From positions 1-19,515 of the forward strand of contig MVZB01000033.1 of the NCBI GenBank assembly GCA_002068205.1: a DNA stretch of 19,515 nt, in the 5' to 3' direction. The translations under genes and the position numbers were made by a program. The notes below the pieces were generated by a model. That model was not told the DNA's origin, did no database searches, and was given only the letters and a program-made list of their open reading frames with translations. Position 1 is the stretch's first letter. Each line of letters begins with the position of its first letter. The DNA comes from a candidate division BRC1 bacterium ADurb.BinA292. Its GTDB lineage: Bacteria; Sumerlaeota; Sumerlaeia; MVZB01. Shown piece after piece: positions 12,729 through 18,906 of the stretch.

Positions 12729-12763
12729 GAGTCTTAATATCCTAATATCGAGTCCTATTGCAA
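12729..12763 (-). promoter_or_regulatory. Candidate Rrf2 operator and overlapping promoter
   Basis: On the plus strand, GAGTC (12729-12733) and GAGTC (12750-12754), 21 bases apart, flank two direct repeats TAATATC (12735-12741 and 12743-12749), eight bases apart. On the minus strand TTGCAA (12763-12758) and TATTAA (12739-12734) make a promoter with an 18-base spacer containing the repeats, pointing at the Rrf2 gene. Such AT-rich repeats inside a divergent promoter are what an Rrf2-type operator would look like. The assignment to this regulator is inference from position. Confidence 0.5.
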
Positions 12764-12769
12764 GTCATT

Positions 12770-12799
12770 TTGTATTTACGATCCATACATCTGAATAAT
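12770..12799 (+). promoter_or_regulatory. Weak candidate promoter for metY
   Basis: TTGTAT (12770-12775) and AATAAT (12794-12799), with an 18-base spacer, lie just beside the direct-repeat block. The match to consensus is modest. Transcription from here would give a leader of about 280 bases containing the hairpins at 12847-12972. Confidence 0.3.
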
Positions 12800-12846
12800 T
12801 TCAGCTATTCGACTTGCGCCGGCGTCAACCCATTTTCCAATTGAAT

Positions 12847-12972
12847 CCGCCCCTCACCCGCGATACAAGAGAGGGGCGGCTGCGATCCCCCCGACGGCGC
12901 TCGCGGTTCGCCCCGCTCGACCGATCCCTTCCGACTGCTGACGGCCGACTGGTCGGCTCTTCCCGCGGGAAG
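12847..12972 (+). ncRNA. Structured leader upstream of metY (possible cis-regulatory RNA)
   Basis: CCGCCCCTC (12847-12855) pairs perfectly with GAGGGGCGG (12871-12879) around a 15-base loop. In that loop CCGCGA (12858-12863) is exactly complementary to TCGCGG at 12901-12906, so a pseudoknot can form. Two further perfect hairpins follow: GCCGAC-TG-GTCGGC (12944-12957) and CTTCCCGCGGGAAG (12959-12972). Each has an alternative upstream partner (CCGAC near 12930, CTTCC near 12928). Methionine genes are often controlled by SAM riboswitches, but I do not see the conserved core of SAM-I, SAM-II or SAH motifs. This is therefore a structural observation, not an assigned riboswitch. Confidence 0.35.
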
Positions 12973-13085
12973 TGGGCGCTGGCCCTGCTCGCGCCAGGGG
13001 GGATTCGGTTATCCCGGACTTTTGCCCGCGCCCCGCGGCAACTTGCGTGCTTCACGCGATCGATCTGCAACGAGGAGGCCAGTCC

Positions 13086-14393
13086 ATGTCGCCCCAGCTC
13101 GAAACGCAGGGCCTGAAAATCGAAACGCTCTGCCTGCATGCCGGCCAGCAGCCCGACCCCAGCACCAACGCGCGCGGCGTCCCCGTCCACCGCACCAGTT
13201 CCTACGTCTTCCGCGACACCGAACACGCCGCCAACCTGTTCGGCCTGAAGGAACTGGGCAACATCTACACGCGCCTGATGAACCCGACGACCGACGTGCT
13301 GGAGAAGCGCATGGCGGCGCTGGAAGGGGGCGTCGGCGGCCTGGGCATCGCCTCGGGGACCAGCGCCATCTTCTACTCGATCATCAACGTCTGCCGCGCC
13401 GGCGACGAGGTCGTCTCGGCGGCCAACCTGTACGGCGGCACCTACACGATGTTCGACCAGATCCTCCCCCAGTTCGGCATCAAGGTCCGGCTGGTCGACG
13501 TCACCGACCCGCAGGCAATCGAGGGGGCGATCAACGATAACACGCGGATGATCTTCTGCGAGACGATCGGCAACCCCGGCCTCGACGTGGCCGACCTCGA
13601 AATGATCTCGGGGATCGCGCGCAAGCACCACCTGCCGCTCGCCGTTGACTCCACCTTCACCACCCCGTATCTGCTGCGGCCGATTGAGTTCGGCGCCGAC
13701 ATCGTCATTCACTCGCTGACCAAGTGGCTCGGCGGTCACGGCACCGGCATCGGCGGCATCGTCGTCGACTCGGGCAAATTCGACTGGACCGACAAGAAGT
13801 TCAACCTGTTCAACGAACCCGACGAGAGCTACCACGGGCTGCGCTATGCGCACGATCTGGGCGACCTGACCCCCCTGGCGTTCATCCTGCGCATGCGGCT
13901 GGTGCCGCTGCGCAATCTGGGCGCCTGCATCTCGCCGGACAATGCCTGGATGTTCCTGCAGGGGATCGAGACCCTGCCGCTGCGGATGCAGCGCCACTCG
14001 GAGAACGCGGCGTCCGTGGCCGATTACCTCAAGGCGCATCATCTGGTGGACTGGGTGCGCTACCCCGGGCTGGAGGACGACCCGTGCCACGACCTGGCGC
14101 GCAAGTACCTGCCCAACGGCTGCGGCGGGATGGTCGTCTTCGGCATCCAGGGGGGCCGCGACGCCGGGGCGCGGTTCATCAACGCGCTGCAACTGCATTC
14201 GCACCTGGCCAATGTCGGCGACGCCAAGAGCCTGGCGATCCACCCCGCGACGACGACCCACTCGCAGCTCAACGAGCAGCAACTGGTTGAGGCCGGCGTG
14301 CGGCCCGAAATGGTCCGGCTGTCGGTCGGACTGGAGAATATCGACGATATCCTGGCCGATCTGGACCAGGCCTTGTCGGCGTCGCAGGCATGA
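13086..14393 (+). CDS. metY: O-acetylhomoserine sulfhydrylase (aminocarboxypropyltransferase)
   Basis: MetY is a cytoplasmic PLP enzyme that converts O-acetyl-L-homoserine and sulfide to homocysteine, the direct sulfhydrylation route to methionine. The 435-residue length fits MetY rather than the shorter cystathionine enzymes. Seen in order: ETLCLHAGQQPDPSTNARG (13-31), YTRLMNPTTD (61-70), SGTSAIF (90-96), the PLP-contacting Asp188 in LAVDSTFTTPYLLRP, and the PLP Schiff-base Lys213 in IHSLTKWLGGHGTGIGG. The C-terminal HSQLNEQQL and RLSVGLENIDDI stretches are family-typical. The start is ATG 13086 with GAGGAGG eight bases upstream; an upstream in-frame ATG at 12972 lies in the structured leader and adds no conserved sequence. 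It lies upstream of metX, separated by a terminator, and is divergent from the Rrf2 regulator. Confidence 0.93.
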   Translation: MSPQLETQGLKIETLCLHAGQQPDPSTNARGVPVHRTSSYVFRDTEHAANLFGLKELGNIYTRLMNPTTDVLEKRMAALEGGVGGLGIASGTSAIFYSIINVCRAGDEVVSAANLYGGTYTMFDQILPQFGIKVRLVDVTDPQAIEGAINDNTRMIFCETIGNPGLDVADLEMISGIARKHHLPLAVDSTFTTPYLLRPIEFGADIVIHSLTKWLGGHGTGIGGIVVDSGKFDWTDKKFNLFNEPDESYHGLRYAHDLGDLTPLAFILRMRLVPLRNLGACISPDNAWMFLQGIETLPLRMQRHSENAASVADYLKAHHLVDWVRYPGLEDDPCHDLARKYLPNGCGGMVVFGIQGGRDAGARFINALQLHSHLANVGDAKSLAIHPATTTHSQLNEQQLVEAGVRPEMVRLSVGLENIDDILADLDQALSASQA

Positions 14394-14419
14394 CCGCCGC
14401 GACGCCCATCGCTCACGGG

Positions 14420-14455
14420 GGGGCCGGCGTCGGCATACGTCGGCCCCTGTCTTTT
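14420..14455 (+). terminator. Intrinsic terminator between metY and metX
   Basis: GGGGCCGGCGT (14420-14430) and ACGTCGGCCCC (14437-14447) form an 11-bp stem with one G-T pair around a six-base loop, followed by TGTCTTTT (14448-14455). It lies 27 bases after the metY stop. It should reduce read-through, so metX would be transcribed at a lower level or from its own promoter. Confidence 0.8.
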
Positions 14456-14525
14456 CATCCCACCCTAGCCAGTCTCAAGGGGCGGACGGCCGATGCCCGG
14501 CCGAGGGCCTTTGCGGTAAGGAACC

Positions 14526-15725
14526 ATGCGCGCTTTGCCTACCGTCGAGACGCAATTCTTCACGTTTGCCAAGTCTCCTGAAGATGCGTTTGTTCTCGAA
14601 TCCGGCGACCGGTTCGGTCCCATCACGCTCGCTTACGAAACCTGGGGCGAGCTCAATGCGGATCGCTCCAACGCCATTCTGCTGTTCCATGCGCTGACCG
14701 GCAGTCAGCACGCGGCCGGCTTCAACCCCGCCGTCCAGGGCTGCGAGGATCTGTGGACCGAGGAGTGCCAGATCGGCTGGTGGAATGACTTCATCGGGCC
14801 GGGATGCGCCCTCGATACCGACCGCTACTTCGTCATCTGCATCAATTATCTGGGGGGCTGCTACGGATCGACCGGCCCCCGCTCGATCAACCCCGCCACC
14901 GGCAGGCCGTACGGCGGCGCGTTTCCCACCGTGACGGTGCGCGACACCGTCGACGCCCAGATGCGCCTGCTCGATCACCTGGGGATCCAGTGCCTGCTGG
15001 CCGCGGTCGGCGGCTCGCTGGGCGGCATGATGGTGCTGGAGCTGGCGACGCGCTATCCCGAGCGGGTCCGCTGCGTCATCCCGCTGGCCGCCGGGCATCA
15101 TGCCACGACGCTGCAGCGGCTGCACAATTTCGAGGCGATCTTCGCCATCGAGGAAGACCGCAACTACAACTACGGCGACTACTACGACGGCGACCCGCCG
15201 CGCATGGGGCTGATGCTGGCCCGGATGATCGCGCACAAGACGTTCGTCCACGTCGACGTGATGGAGGAACGCGCGCGCGGCGAGATCGTCCAGGCCGAGG
15301 ACGACCTGAAAGGCTATCGCCTGCGCCACCAGATCGAATCCTACATGCTGCACCAGGGCAAGAAGTTCGTGCAGCGCTTCGATGCCAACGCCTATCTGCG
15401 GATCCTCTACATGTGGCAGAATTTCGACCTGCGCGCGCGGTTCAACGGCGACGCCGTCGAGGCGTTCAAGCCGTGCCGCCACCAGCGCTATCTGGTATTC
15501 TCGATCGATTCGGATGTCTGCTTCTGGCCTGAGGAGCAGGAGGAACTGTGCCAGGCGCTCAAAATGGCCGACGTCCCGTACCAGCACATCACCGTGCACA
15601 GCGACAAGGGGCACGACTCGTTCCTGCTCGAACCGCGGTTCTACGCCCCCTATCTCTCCTACGTGCTGGACGAGACGTGGCGCGAAATCCAGGCCGGGCA
15701 GGCCGCCGGCGATCGTGCGAAATAA
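14526..15725 (+). CDS. metX: Homoserine O-acetyltransferase (MetX family)
   Basis: MetX acylates L-homoserine, normally with acetyl-CoA, giving the substrate of MetY; it acts in the cytoplasm as an alpha/beta hydrolase-fold enzyme. The 399-residue chain shows LAYETWGELNADRSNAIL (35-52), the oxyanion-loop region HALTGSQH (55-62), the long WWNDFIGPGCALDTDRYFVI block (85-104), and GCYGSTGP. The nucleophile is Ser164 in VGGSLGGMM. The acid/base pair is Asp330 in FSIDSDVCFWP and His363 in DKGHDSFL. The start ATG 14526 follows AAGGAA closely. Some MetX homologues use succinyl-CoA, and sequence inspection cannot exclude that. It follows metY after a terminator, with 39 bases to trpD, whose ribosome binding site is good. 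The C-terminal tail after about residue 385 is variable. Confidence 0.92.
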   Translation: MRALPTVETQFFTFAKSPEDAFVLESGDRFGPITLAYETWGELNADRSNAILLFHALTGSQHAAGFNPAVQGCEDLWTEECQIGWWNDFIGPGCALDTDRYFVICINYLGGCYGSTGPRSINPATGRPYGGAFPTVTVRDTVDAQMRLLDHLGIQCLLAAVGGSLGGMMVLELATRYPERVRCVIPLAAGHHATTLQRLHNFEAIFAIEEDRNYNYGDYYDGDPPRMGLMLARMIAHKTFVHVDVMEERARGEIVQAEDDLKGYRLRHQIESYMLHQGKKFVQRFDANAYLRILYMWQNFDLRARFNGDAVEAFKPCRHQRYLVFSIDSDVCFWPEEQEELCQALKMADVPYQHITVHSDKGHDSFLLEPRFYAPYLSYVLDETWREIQAGQAAGDRAK

Positions 15726-15764
15726 TTTCACGCTCGCGGCGATACGGCACAAGAAGGATCACCC

Positions 15765-16820
15765 ATGGAAGCCATCAGCGACGCCATCATGCGGCTCTGC
15801 ACGAACGAGCCGGTCGATGAAGACCTGGCCAACCGGGTCGCGGCCGAGATCCTGTCGGGCGCGGCCACGGCCGCCCAGATCGGCGCGTTCCTGGTCGGCC
15901 TGGCCATCCGCGGCGAACAGGCCGAGCATCTGAAGGGCTTCGTGCGCGCGATGCGCAGCCTGGCCAAGCCCGTCACCGTCACCAGCCATGCCAACCTGAT
16001 CGATACCTGCGGGACCGGAGGCGATCACTTCTGCACGTTCAACATCTCGACGGCGGCGGCGATCGTCGCGGCCGGCGCCGGCGCCCGCATCGCCAAGCAC
16101 GGCAATCGCGCCGTCACCAGCAAGCAGGGGAGCGGTTCGGCCGACGTGCTGGCGCAGCTCGGCGTCAACGTCAGCTGCTCGACCGAGACGAGCCTGCGCT
16201 GCCTCGAACAGTGCGGCCTGGCCTTCTTCTTCGCCCCGACATACCACGGCGCGATGCGCCACGCCGGCCCGGCCCGCCGCGAACTGGGCGTCCGCACGAT
16301 TCTGAACCTGCTCGGGCCGATGACCAACCCCGCCGGCGTGCGCCGCCAGGTGATCGGCGTCGGCATCGCCGAAATGACCGAAGTCTTCGCCCGCGTCCTG
16401 ATCGAAACCAAGTCCGAACATGTGATGGTCGTCCATGGGCAGGATGGCATGGACGAGATCACGCTGACCGCCCCGACGAAGATCACCGAGGCGACCCAGC
16501 AGGAGATGAAGACCTACCTGTTCCATCCCGAGGAGCACGGAATGGCGCTGTGCAAGCTGGCGGATCTGCAGATCACGGCCGAGAATCAGGCCGAAGCCCG
16601 CGCCGAGGTGATCCAGGAGATCCTGGCGGGAACCGAGGGTCCGTGGCGCGACATCACCGTGCTCAACGCCGCCGCCGCGCTGATCGTCGCCGGCGTGGCG
16701 CGCGACTGGCCCGACGGGATCGCGCGCGCGCGCGCCGCGATCGACACCCGCGCCGCTGAAAAGGTCCTCGAGACCCTCGTGCGCGTCTCGAACGAGGAAC
16801 CGCCCGAGGCGGCCGGCTGA
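15765..16820 (+). CDS. trpD: Anthranilate phosphoribosyltransferase
   Basis: TrpD joins anthranilate to phosphoribosyl pyrophosphate, the second step of tryptophan synthesis, in the cytoplasm. The 351-residue length is normal. The signature motifs are present in order: DTCGTGGDHFCTFNIST (80-96, with the PRPP-binding CGTGGD at 82-87), AKHGNRAVTSKQGSGSADVL (110-129), RRELGVRTILNLLGPMTNPA (171-190), and VVHGQDGMDEI (222-232, the metal-binding acidic pair). The ATG at 15765 follows AAGAAGGA with ideal spacing. Its stop overlaps the trpC ATG by one base (TGATG at 16818-16822), so translation is coupled. trpE, trpG, trpF, trpB and trpA are not in the window, so the tryptophan genes are split in this genome. 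Confidence 0.95.
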   Translation: MEAISDAIMRLCTNEPVDEDLANRVAAEILSGAATAAQIGAFLVGLAIRGEQAEHLKGFVRAMRSLAKPVTVTSHANLIDTCGTGGDHFCTFNISTAAAIVAAGAGARIAKHGNRAVTSKQGSGSADVLAQLGVNVSCSTETSLRCLEQCGLAFFFAPTYHGAMRHAGPARRELGVRTILNLLGPMTNPAGVRRQVIGVGIAEMTEVFARVLIETKSEHVMVVHGQDGMDEITLTAPTKITEATQQEMKTYLFHPEEHGMALCKLADLQITAENQAEARAEVIQEILAGTEGPWRDITVLNAAAALIVAGVARDWPDGIARARAAIDTRAAEKVLETLVRVSNEEPPEAAG

Positions 16821-17494
16821 TGGGCATCCTGGACCGGATCCGCGAGAGCAAGCTGGCCGAGGTGGCGGCGGCCCGGTCGCGCGTGCCCGAGGCCGAGCTG
16901 CGCGCGCGCGCGGCTGAGCTGGGGCCGACGCGGGGCTTCGCCGCGGCGATCCGCGGCCTGACCGACGCCCCGTTCTTCCAGGGTTCGCTGGAATATCTTC
17001 GGCGCATCCGCGAGGCTGTCGCGCTTCCCCTCCTGCGCAAGGAATTCATGCTCGACCCGTACCAGGTGTGGGAAGCGCGGGCGGCTGGGGCCGACGCGAT
17101 CCTGCTGATCGCCGGTTTCGTCGACAACTCCCTGCTGGCGGATATCCGCGCGGTGGCGCGCGCGGCCGGACTCGACGTCCTCGTCGAAATCCACGACGCC
17201 GACGAACTGGACGCGGCGCTGGCGCTCGACCCCGATGTGCTCGGGATCAACAACCGCAACCTGCGCGACGAGCGATTCGACACCGACTTGCGCCGGACGC
17301 TGGCGCTCGCCGCGCGCGTGCCCCCCACCCAATCGTTCATCTCCGAGAGCGGCATCCGCACCGCCGCCGATGTCGAGCGGCTCCGCGCCGCGGCCATCGA
17401 TGGCATCCTCGTGGGCGAGCATCTGATGCGCGAGCCCGACCCCGGCGCGGCTATCCGTGCTAAACTCGGGCTGGGGGCGGCGGCGCGCCCCTGA
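16820..17494 (+). CDS. trpC: Indole-3-glycerol phosphate synthase, internally deleted
   Basis: TrpC closes the indole ring in tryptophan synthesis. The protein is clearly of this family: N-terminal MGILDRIRESKLAEVAAARS, then LTDAPFFQGSLEYLRRIREA (47-66), LLRKEFMLDPYQ (71-82, with the Lys equivalent to K110 of the archaeal enzyme), VLVEIHDADELDAAL (Glu123), LGINNRNLRD (Asn144), SESGI (Glu176) and GILVGEHLM. It has only 224 residues against about 255-270 usual. FAAAIRG (40-46) joins directly to LTDAPFF (47). The segment that should lie between, with the IAEIKxxSPSxG motif that supplies the catalytic Glu and Lys of the first beta-alpha unit, is missing. Reading frame is kept. Either a real inactivating deletion or an assembly collapse; as written I expect it to be inactive. 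The junction is near 16958. Confidence 0.85.
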   Translation: MGILDRIRESKLAEVAAARSRVPEAELRARAAELGPTRGFAAAIRGLTDAPFFQGSLEYLRRIREAVALPLLRKEFMLDPYQVWEARAAGADAILLIAGFVDNSLLADIRAVARAAGLDVLVEIHDADELDAALALDPDVLGINNRNLRDERFDTDLRRTLALAARVPPTQSFISESGIRTAADVERLRAAAIDGILVGEHLMREPDPGAAIRAKLGLGAAARP

Positions 17495-17523
17495 TCCACC
17501 CTCCCGCTGGCCGGCGGTACCCC

Positions 17524-18093
17524 ATGTTTGCCATTCCCGGTATCGACTACATCATGGAGATGCTCCCGTGGGCGCTGGGGGTGTTCGTTGCGCTCGTTCT
17601 GCTGTTCATCTTCTGGAAGATCTGGCGCGCCGTCGTAAGCAACCGCGTACGGAAAATTCAGACCGCCGCCGGCATGCAGTTCTCGGATATCGATCGGATG
17701 CGCAAGACGGGCGGCATCACCGAGGAGGAATACAAGAGGATCCGCCAGGCGATGGCCCGCCAGACGATGCAGGCGATGGAGGAGCAGCGGCGGATCGAGG
17801 CCGAGCGCTCGATTTTTGAGCGGGCGCGGATGAACCCGGAGGCGGCACGCGAGTTCCTGCGGACCGGCCGCCGACAGCGGCGCCGCGCCGGGGGAGGCGC
17901 CGACGACGCCGCCGAACGTGGCCGCGACCCCCGACCCTACTCCGCCGCGGAAACCCCATCCCGCCCGACCGGCAACGGCGCCGGCGGAGCAGCCGCCTCC
18001 GCGGCGGGCGCCCACGCCTTCGATGAACATGCCGCGCGTGGTGCAGGAGCGCCGCCGCGCACAGGCTCAGGTCCCGCCGGAGTCGACTGCTAA
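17524..18093 (+). CDS. Membrane-anchored SHOCT-like protein, N-terminal part of a frameshifted gene
   Basis: The first 112 or so residues look real. A single membrane helix spans 12-34 (ALGVFVALVLLFIFWKIW within it), followed by a basic cytoplasmic stretch and a short SHOCT-like segment MRKTGGITEEEYKRIRQAM (59-77), then charged helix to FLRTG. From about base 17860-17885 this frame turns into Arg- and Gly-rich sequence with poor third-position GC and ends at 18093. The neighbouring frame meanwhile becomes Pro-rich and continues to a second SHOCT-like motif. I read this as one gene with a single-base frameshift. SHOCT motifs are short helical pieces of uncertain function, usually at the ends of membrane-anchored proteins. 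The gene follows trpC by 29 bases. No strong Shine-Dalgarno was seen. Confidence 0.6.
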   Translation: MFAIPGIDYIMEMLPWALGVFVALVLLFIFWKIWRAVVSNRVRKIQTAAGMQFSDIDRMRKTGGITEEEYKRIRQAMARQTMQAMEEQRRIEAERSIFERARMNPEAAREFLRTGRRQRRRAGGGADDAAERGRDPRPYSAAETPSRPTGNGAGGAAASAAGAHAFDEHAARGAGAPPRTGSGPAGVDC

Positions 18094-18208
18094 CGCGGAG
18101 GATCGGCGGGCCGCCGACGCCAAGGCCGCCAGCGAGCTGGACGTGCTGCTGGCAAAGGGCGCGATCTCCAAGGCGGAGTATGATCGGTTGAAGCAGTTTT
18201 TTGAGTGA
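17918..18208 (+). pseudogene. C-terminal part of the frameshifted SHOCT-like gene
   Basis: This frame (one base out from the preceding one) can be read as protein from about 17866: PAADSGAAPGEAPTTPPN, then a Pro-rich linker, then a charged helix (MPRVVQERRRAQAQ). It ends in a C-terminal SHOCT domain (ADAKAASELDVLLAKGAISK, then AEYDRLKQFFE). The C-terminal Leu-x-x-Leu-Leu-x-x-Gly-x-Ile-(S/T) pattern is the SHOCT signature. The GTG at 17918 is only the first start codon in frame, with no ribosome binding site, so independent translation is unlikely. Joined to 17524 by skipping one base, it gives a 227-residue protein: membrane helix, first SHOCT-like motif, Pro-rich linker, C-terminal SHOCT. 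Confidence 0.6.
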
Positions 18209-18231
18209 GGCCTTCAGGGACCGGTGGGGGA

Positions 18232-18260
18232 ACCGGCGCTCCGCCGGTCCTCTTCTCCCC
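18232..18260 (+). terminator. Weak candidate terminator after the SHOCT-like gene
   Basis: ACCGGCG (18232-18238) and CGCCGGT (18242-18248) form a perfect 7-bp stem around CTC, followed by the pyrimidine-rich CCTCTTCTCCCC. It lacks a true T-run, so termination efficiency is doubtful. It lies 24 bases after the end of the frameshifted gene. Confidence 0.4.
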
Positions 18261-18394
18261 GCGGATCCCCCGGCAGAAAGTGCCGTAACGTTGGCGCGAG
18301 GGCAGCAAATCGCCAATTTTATGACGATACGCCCTGGATCGACCGCTCCCCTTGATTGGTTTCGCCAAAATCCCGACAATCCCCTTTTGACTCA

Positions 18395-18421
18395 ATAAAC
18401 CATTACAAATCAATAGTTTAT
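18395..18421. promoter_or_regulatory. Inverted repeat, candidate activator site for the sigma-54 promoter
   Basis: ATAAACCATT (18395-18404) and AATAGTTTAT (18412-18421) are 10-base arms with one mismatch around ACAAATC. The element is A+T-rich in a G+C-rich genome. It ends about 70 bases upstream of the -24 element, where enhancer-binding proteins that activate sigma-54 promoters commonly bind. The identity of the binding protein is unknown. Confidence 0.5.
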
Positions 18422-18491
18422 ACAAAATTCGGGCCGATTCTCCGCCCGGCCGGTGGGCCTCTCTCCGCTCCATCGCCGTGAAAAAATTGAC

Positions 18492-18507
18492 TGGCACTCC
18501 CCTTGCA
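18492..18507 (+). promoter_or_regulatory. Sigma-54 (-24/-12) promoter of flgB
   Basis: TGGCAC (18492-18497), five bases, then TTGCA (18503-18507) reproduce the sigma-54 consensus with the invariant GG and GC at the right spacing. Transcription would start near 18518, only a few bases before the ribosome binding site GGAGGT and 18 bases before the flgB ATG. Flagellar rod genes are under sigma-54 control in many bacteria. Confidence 0.88.
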
Positions 18508-18535
18508 CATGCGGGGTGCCCGGAGGTGCCTTGTC

Positions 18536-18883
18536 ATGGAGATATTCGGCGCGACCTTTAATTTGATGGAGCGAGCGATGGATGTCCGGATGGACAACCA
18601 GCGCGTGATCACTTCGAATATCGCCAACCTCAACACGCCGGGCTACGCGGCCCGCAAGCTGAATTTCGAGGCCTCGCTGGAGCGGGCGCTCCAGGACCCC
18701 GCGGCGGCGGACCCCGTCATCGAAGCCTCGGCGGCCCCCCCTCAAGGATTGGACGGCAACAACGTCGTCCTGGAAGACGAACTGTCGGCGCTGGGCCGCA
18801 ACAAGCTGCTCTATACCGTTACGGCCCAGCTTTACGCCGCCAAGCTGCGCCAGCTCGCCAGCGCGCTGGATGATCAGCAGTAA
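18536..18883 (+). CDS. flgB: Flagellar basal-body proximal rod protein FlgB
   Basis: FlgB is one of the proximal rod proteins of the flagellar basal body, assembled in the periplasm after export by the flagellar type III apparatus; hence no signal peptide. The 115-residue chain has the rod-family N-terminal motif SNIANLNTPGYAAR (27-40), preceded by the hydrophobic-repeat helix FNLMERAMDVRMDNQRVI. The C-terminal helix NKLLYTVTAQLYAAKLRQLASAL has the usual heptad pattern. The ATG at 18536 has GGAGGT eight bases upstream and sits just after a sigma-54 promoter; an in-frame ATG at 18503 lies inside that promoter and is excluded. It is slightly shorter than many FlgB proteins. flgC follows after 23 bases. 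Confidence 0.92.
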   Translation: MEIFGATFNLMERAMDVRMDNQRVITSNIANLNTPGYAARKLNFEASLERALQDPAAADPVIEASAAPPQGLDGNNVVLEDELSALGRNKLLYTVTAQLYAAKLRQLASALDDQQ

Positions 18884-18906
18884 TCCGCGCGGAAAGGTGA
18901 ACCAAC

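Larger units (their letters stand above)
12548..13085. other. Divergent control region between the Rrf2 gene and metY
   Basis: This is a 538-base gap. Bases 12548-12728 would be the leader of the Rrf2 transcript and show nothing distinctive. Bases 12729-12800 are strikingly A+T-rich for this genome and hold direct repeats and promoter-like boxes. Bases 12847-12972 on the plus strand hold several perfect hairpins and a potential pseudoknot. GAGGAGG at 13072-13078 is the metY ribosome binding site. No credible protein-coding frame is present. Confidence 0.7.
18209..18535. other. Intergenic control region upstream of flgB
   Basis: This is a 327-base gap. It contains a GC hairpin at 18232-18248 shortly after the SHOCT gene, a stretch without recognisable features (18260-18390), an A+T-rich inverted repeat at 18395-18421 and the sigma-54 promoter at 18492-18507. 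GGAGGT at 18522-18527 is the flgB ribosome binding site. No gene is visible. Confidence 0.7.

Noticed and set aside
12858..12910. Resemblance to SAM-I (ACAAGAGAGG) or SAH (GCTGCGA ... GACGGCGCTC) riboswitch strings
   Set aside because: The SAM-I closing stem and GATGAAA/GGCAACC core are absent. For SAH, the two conserved blocks are too close together and the pseudoknot pairing GAGCGCC/GGCGCTC is not there. Only a generic structured leader is reported.
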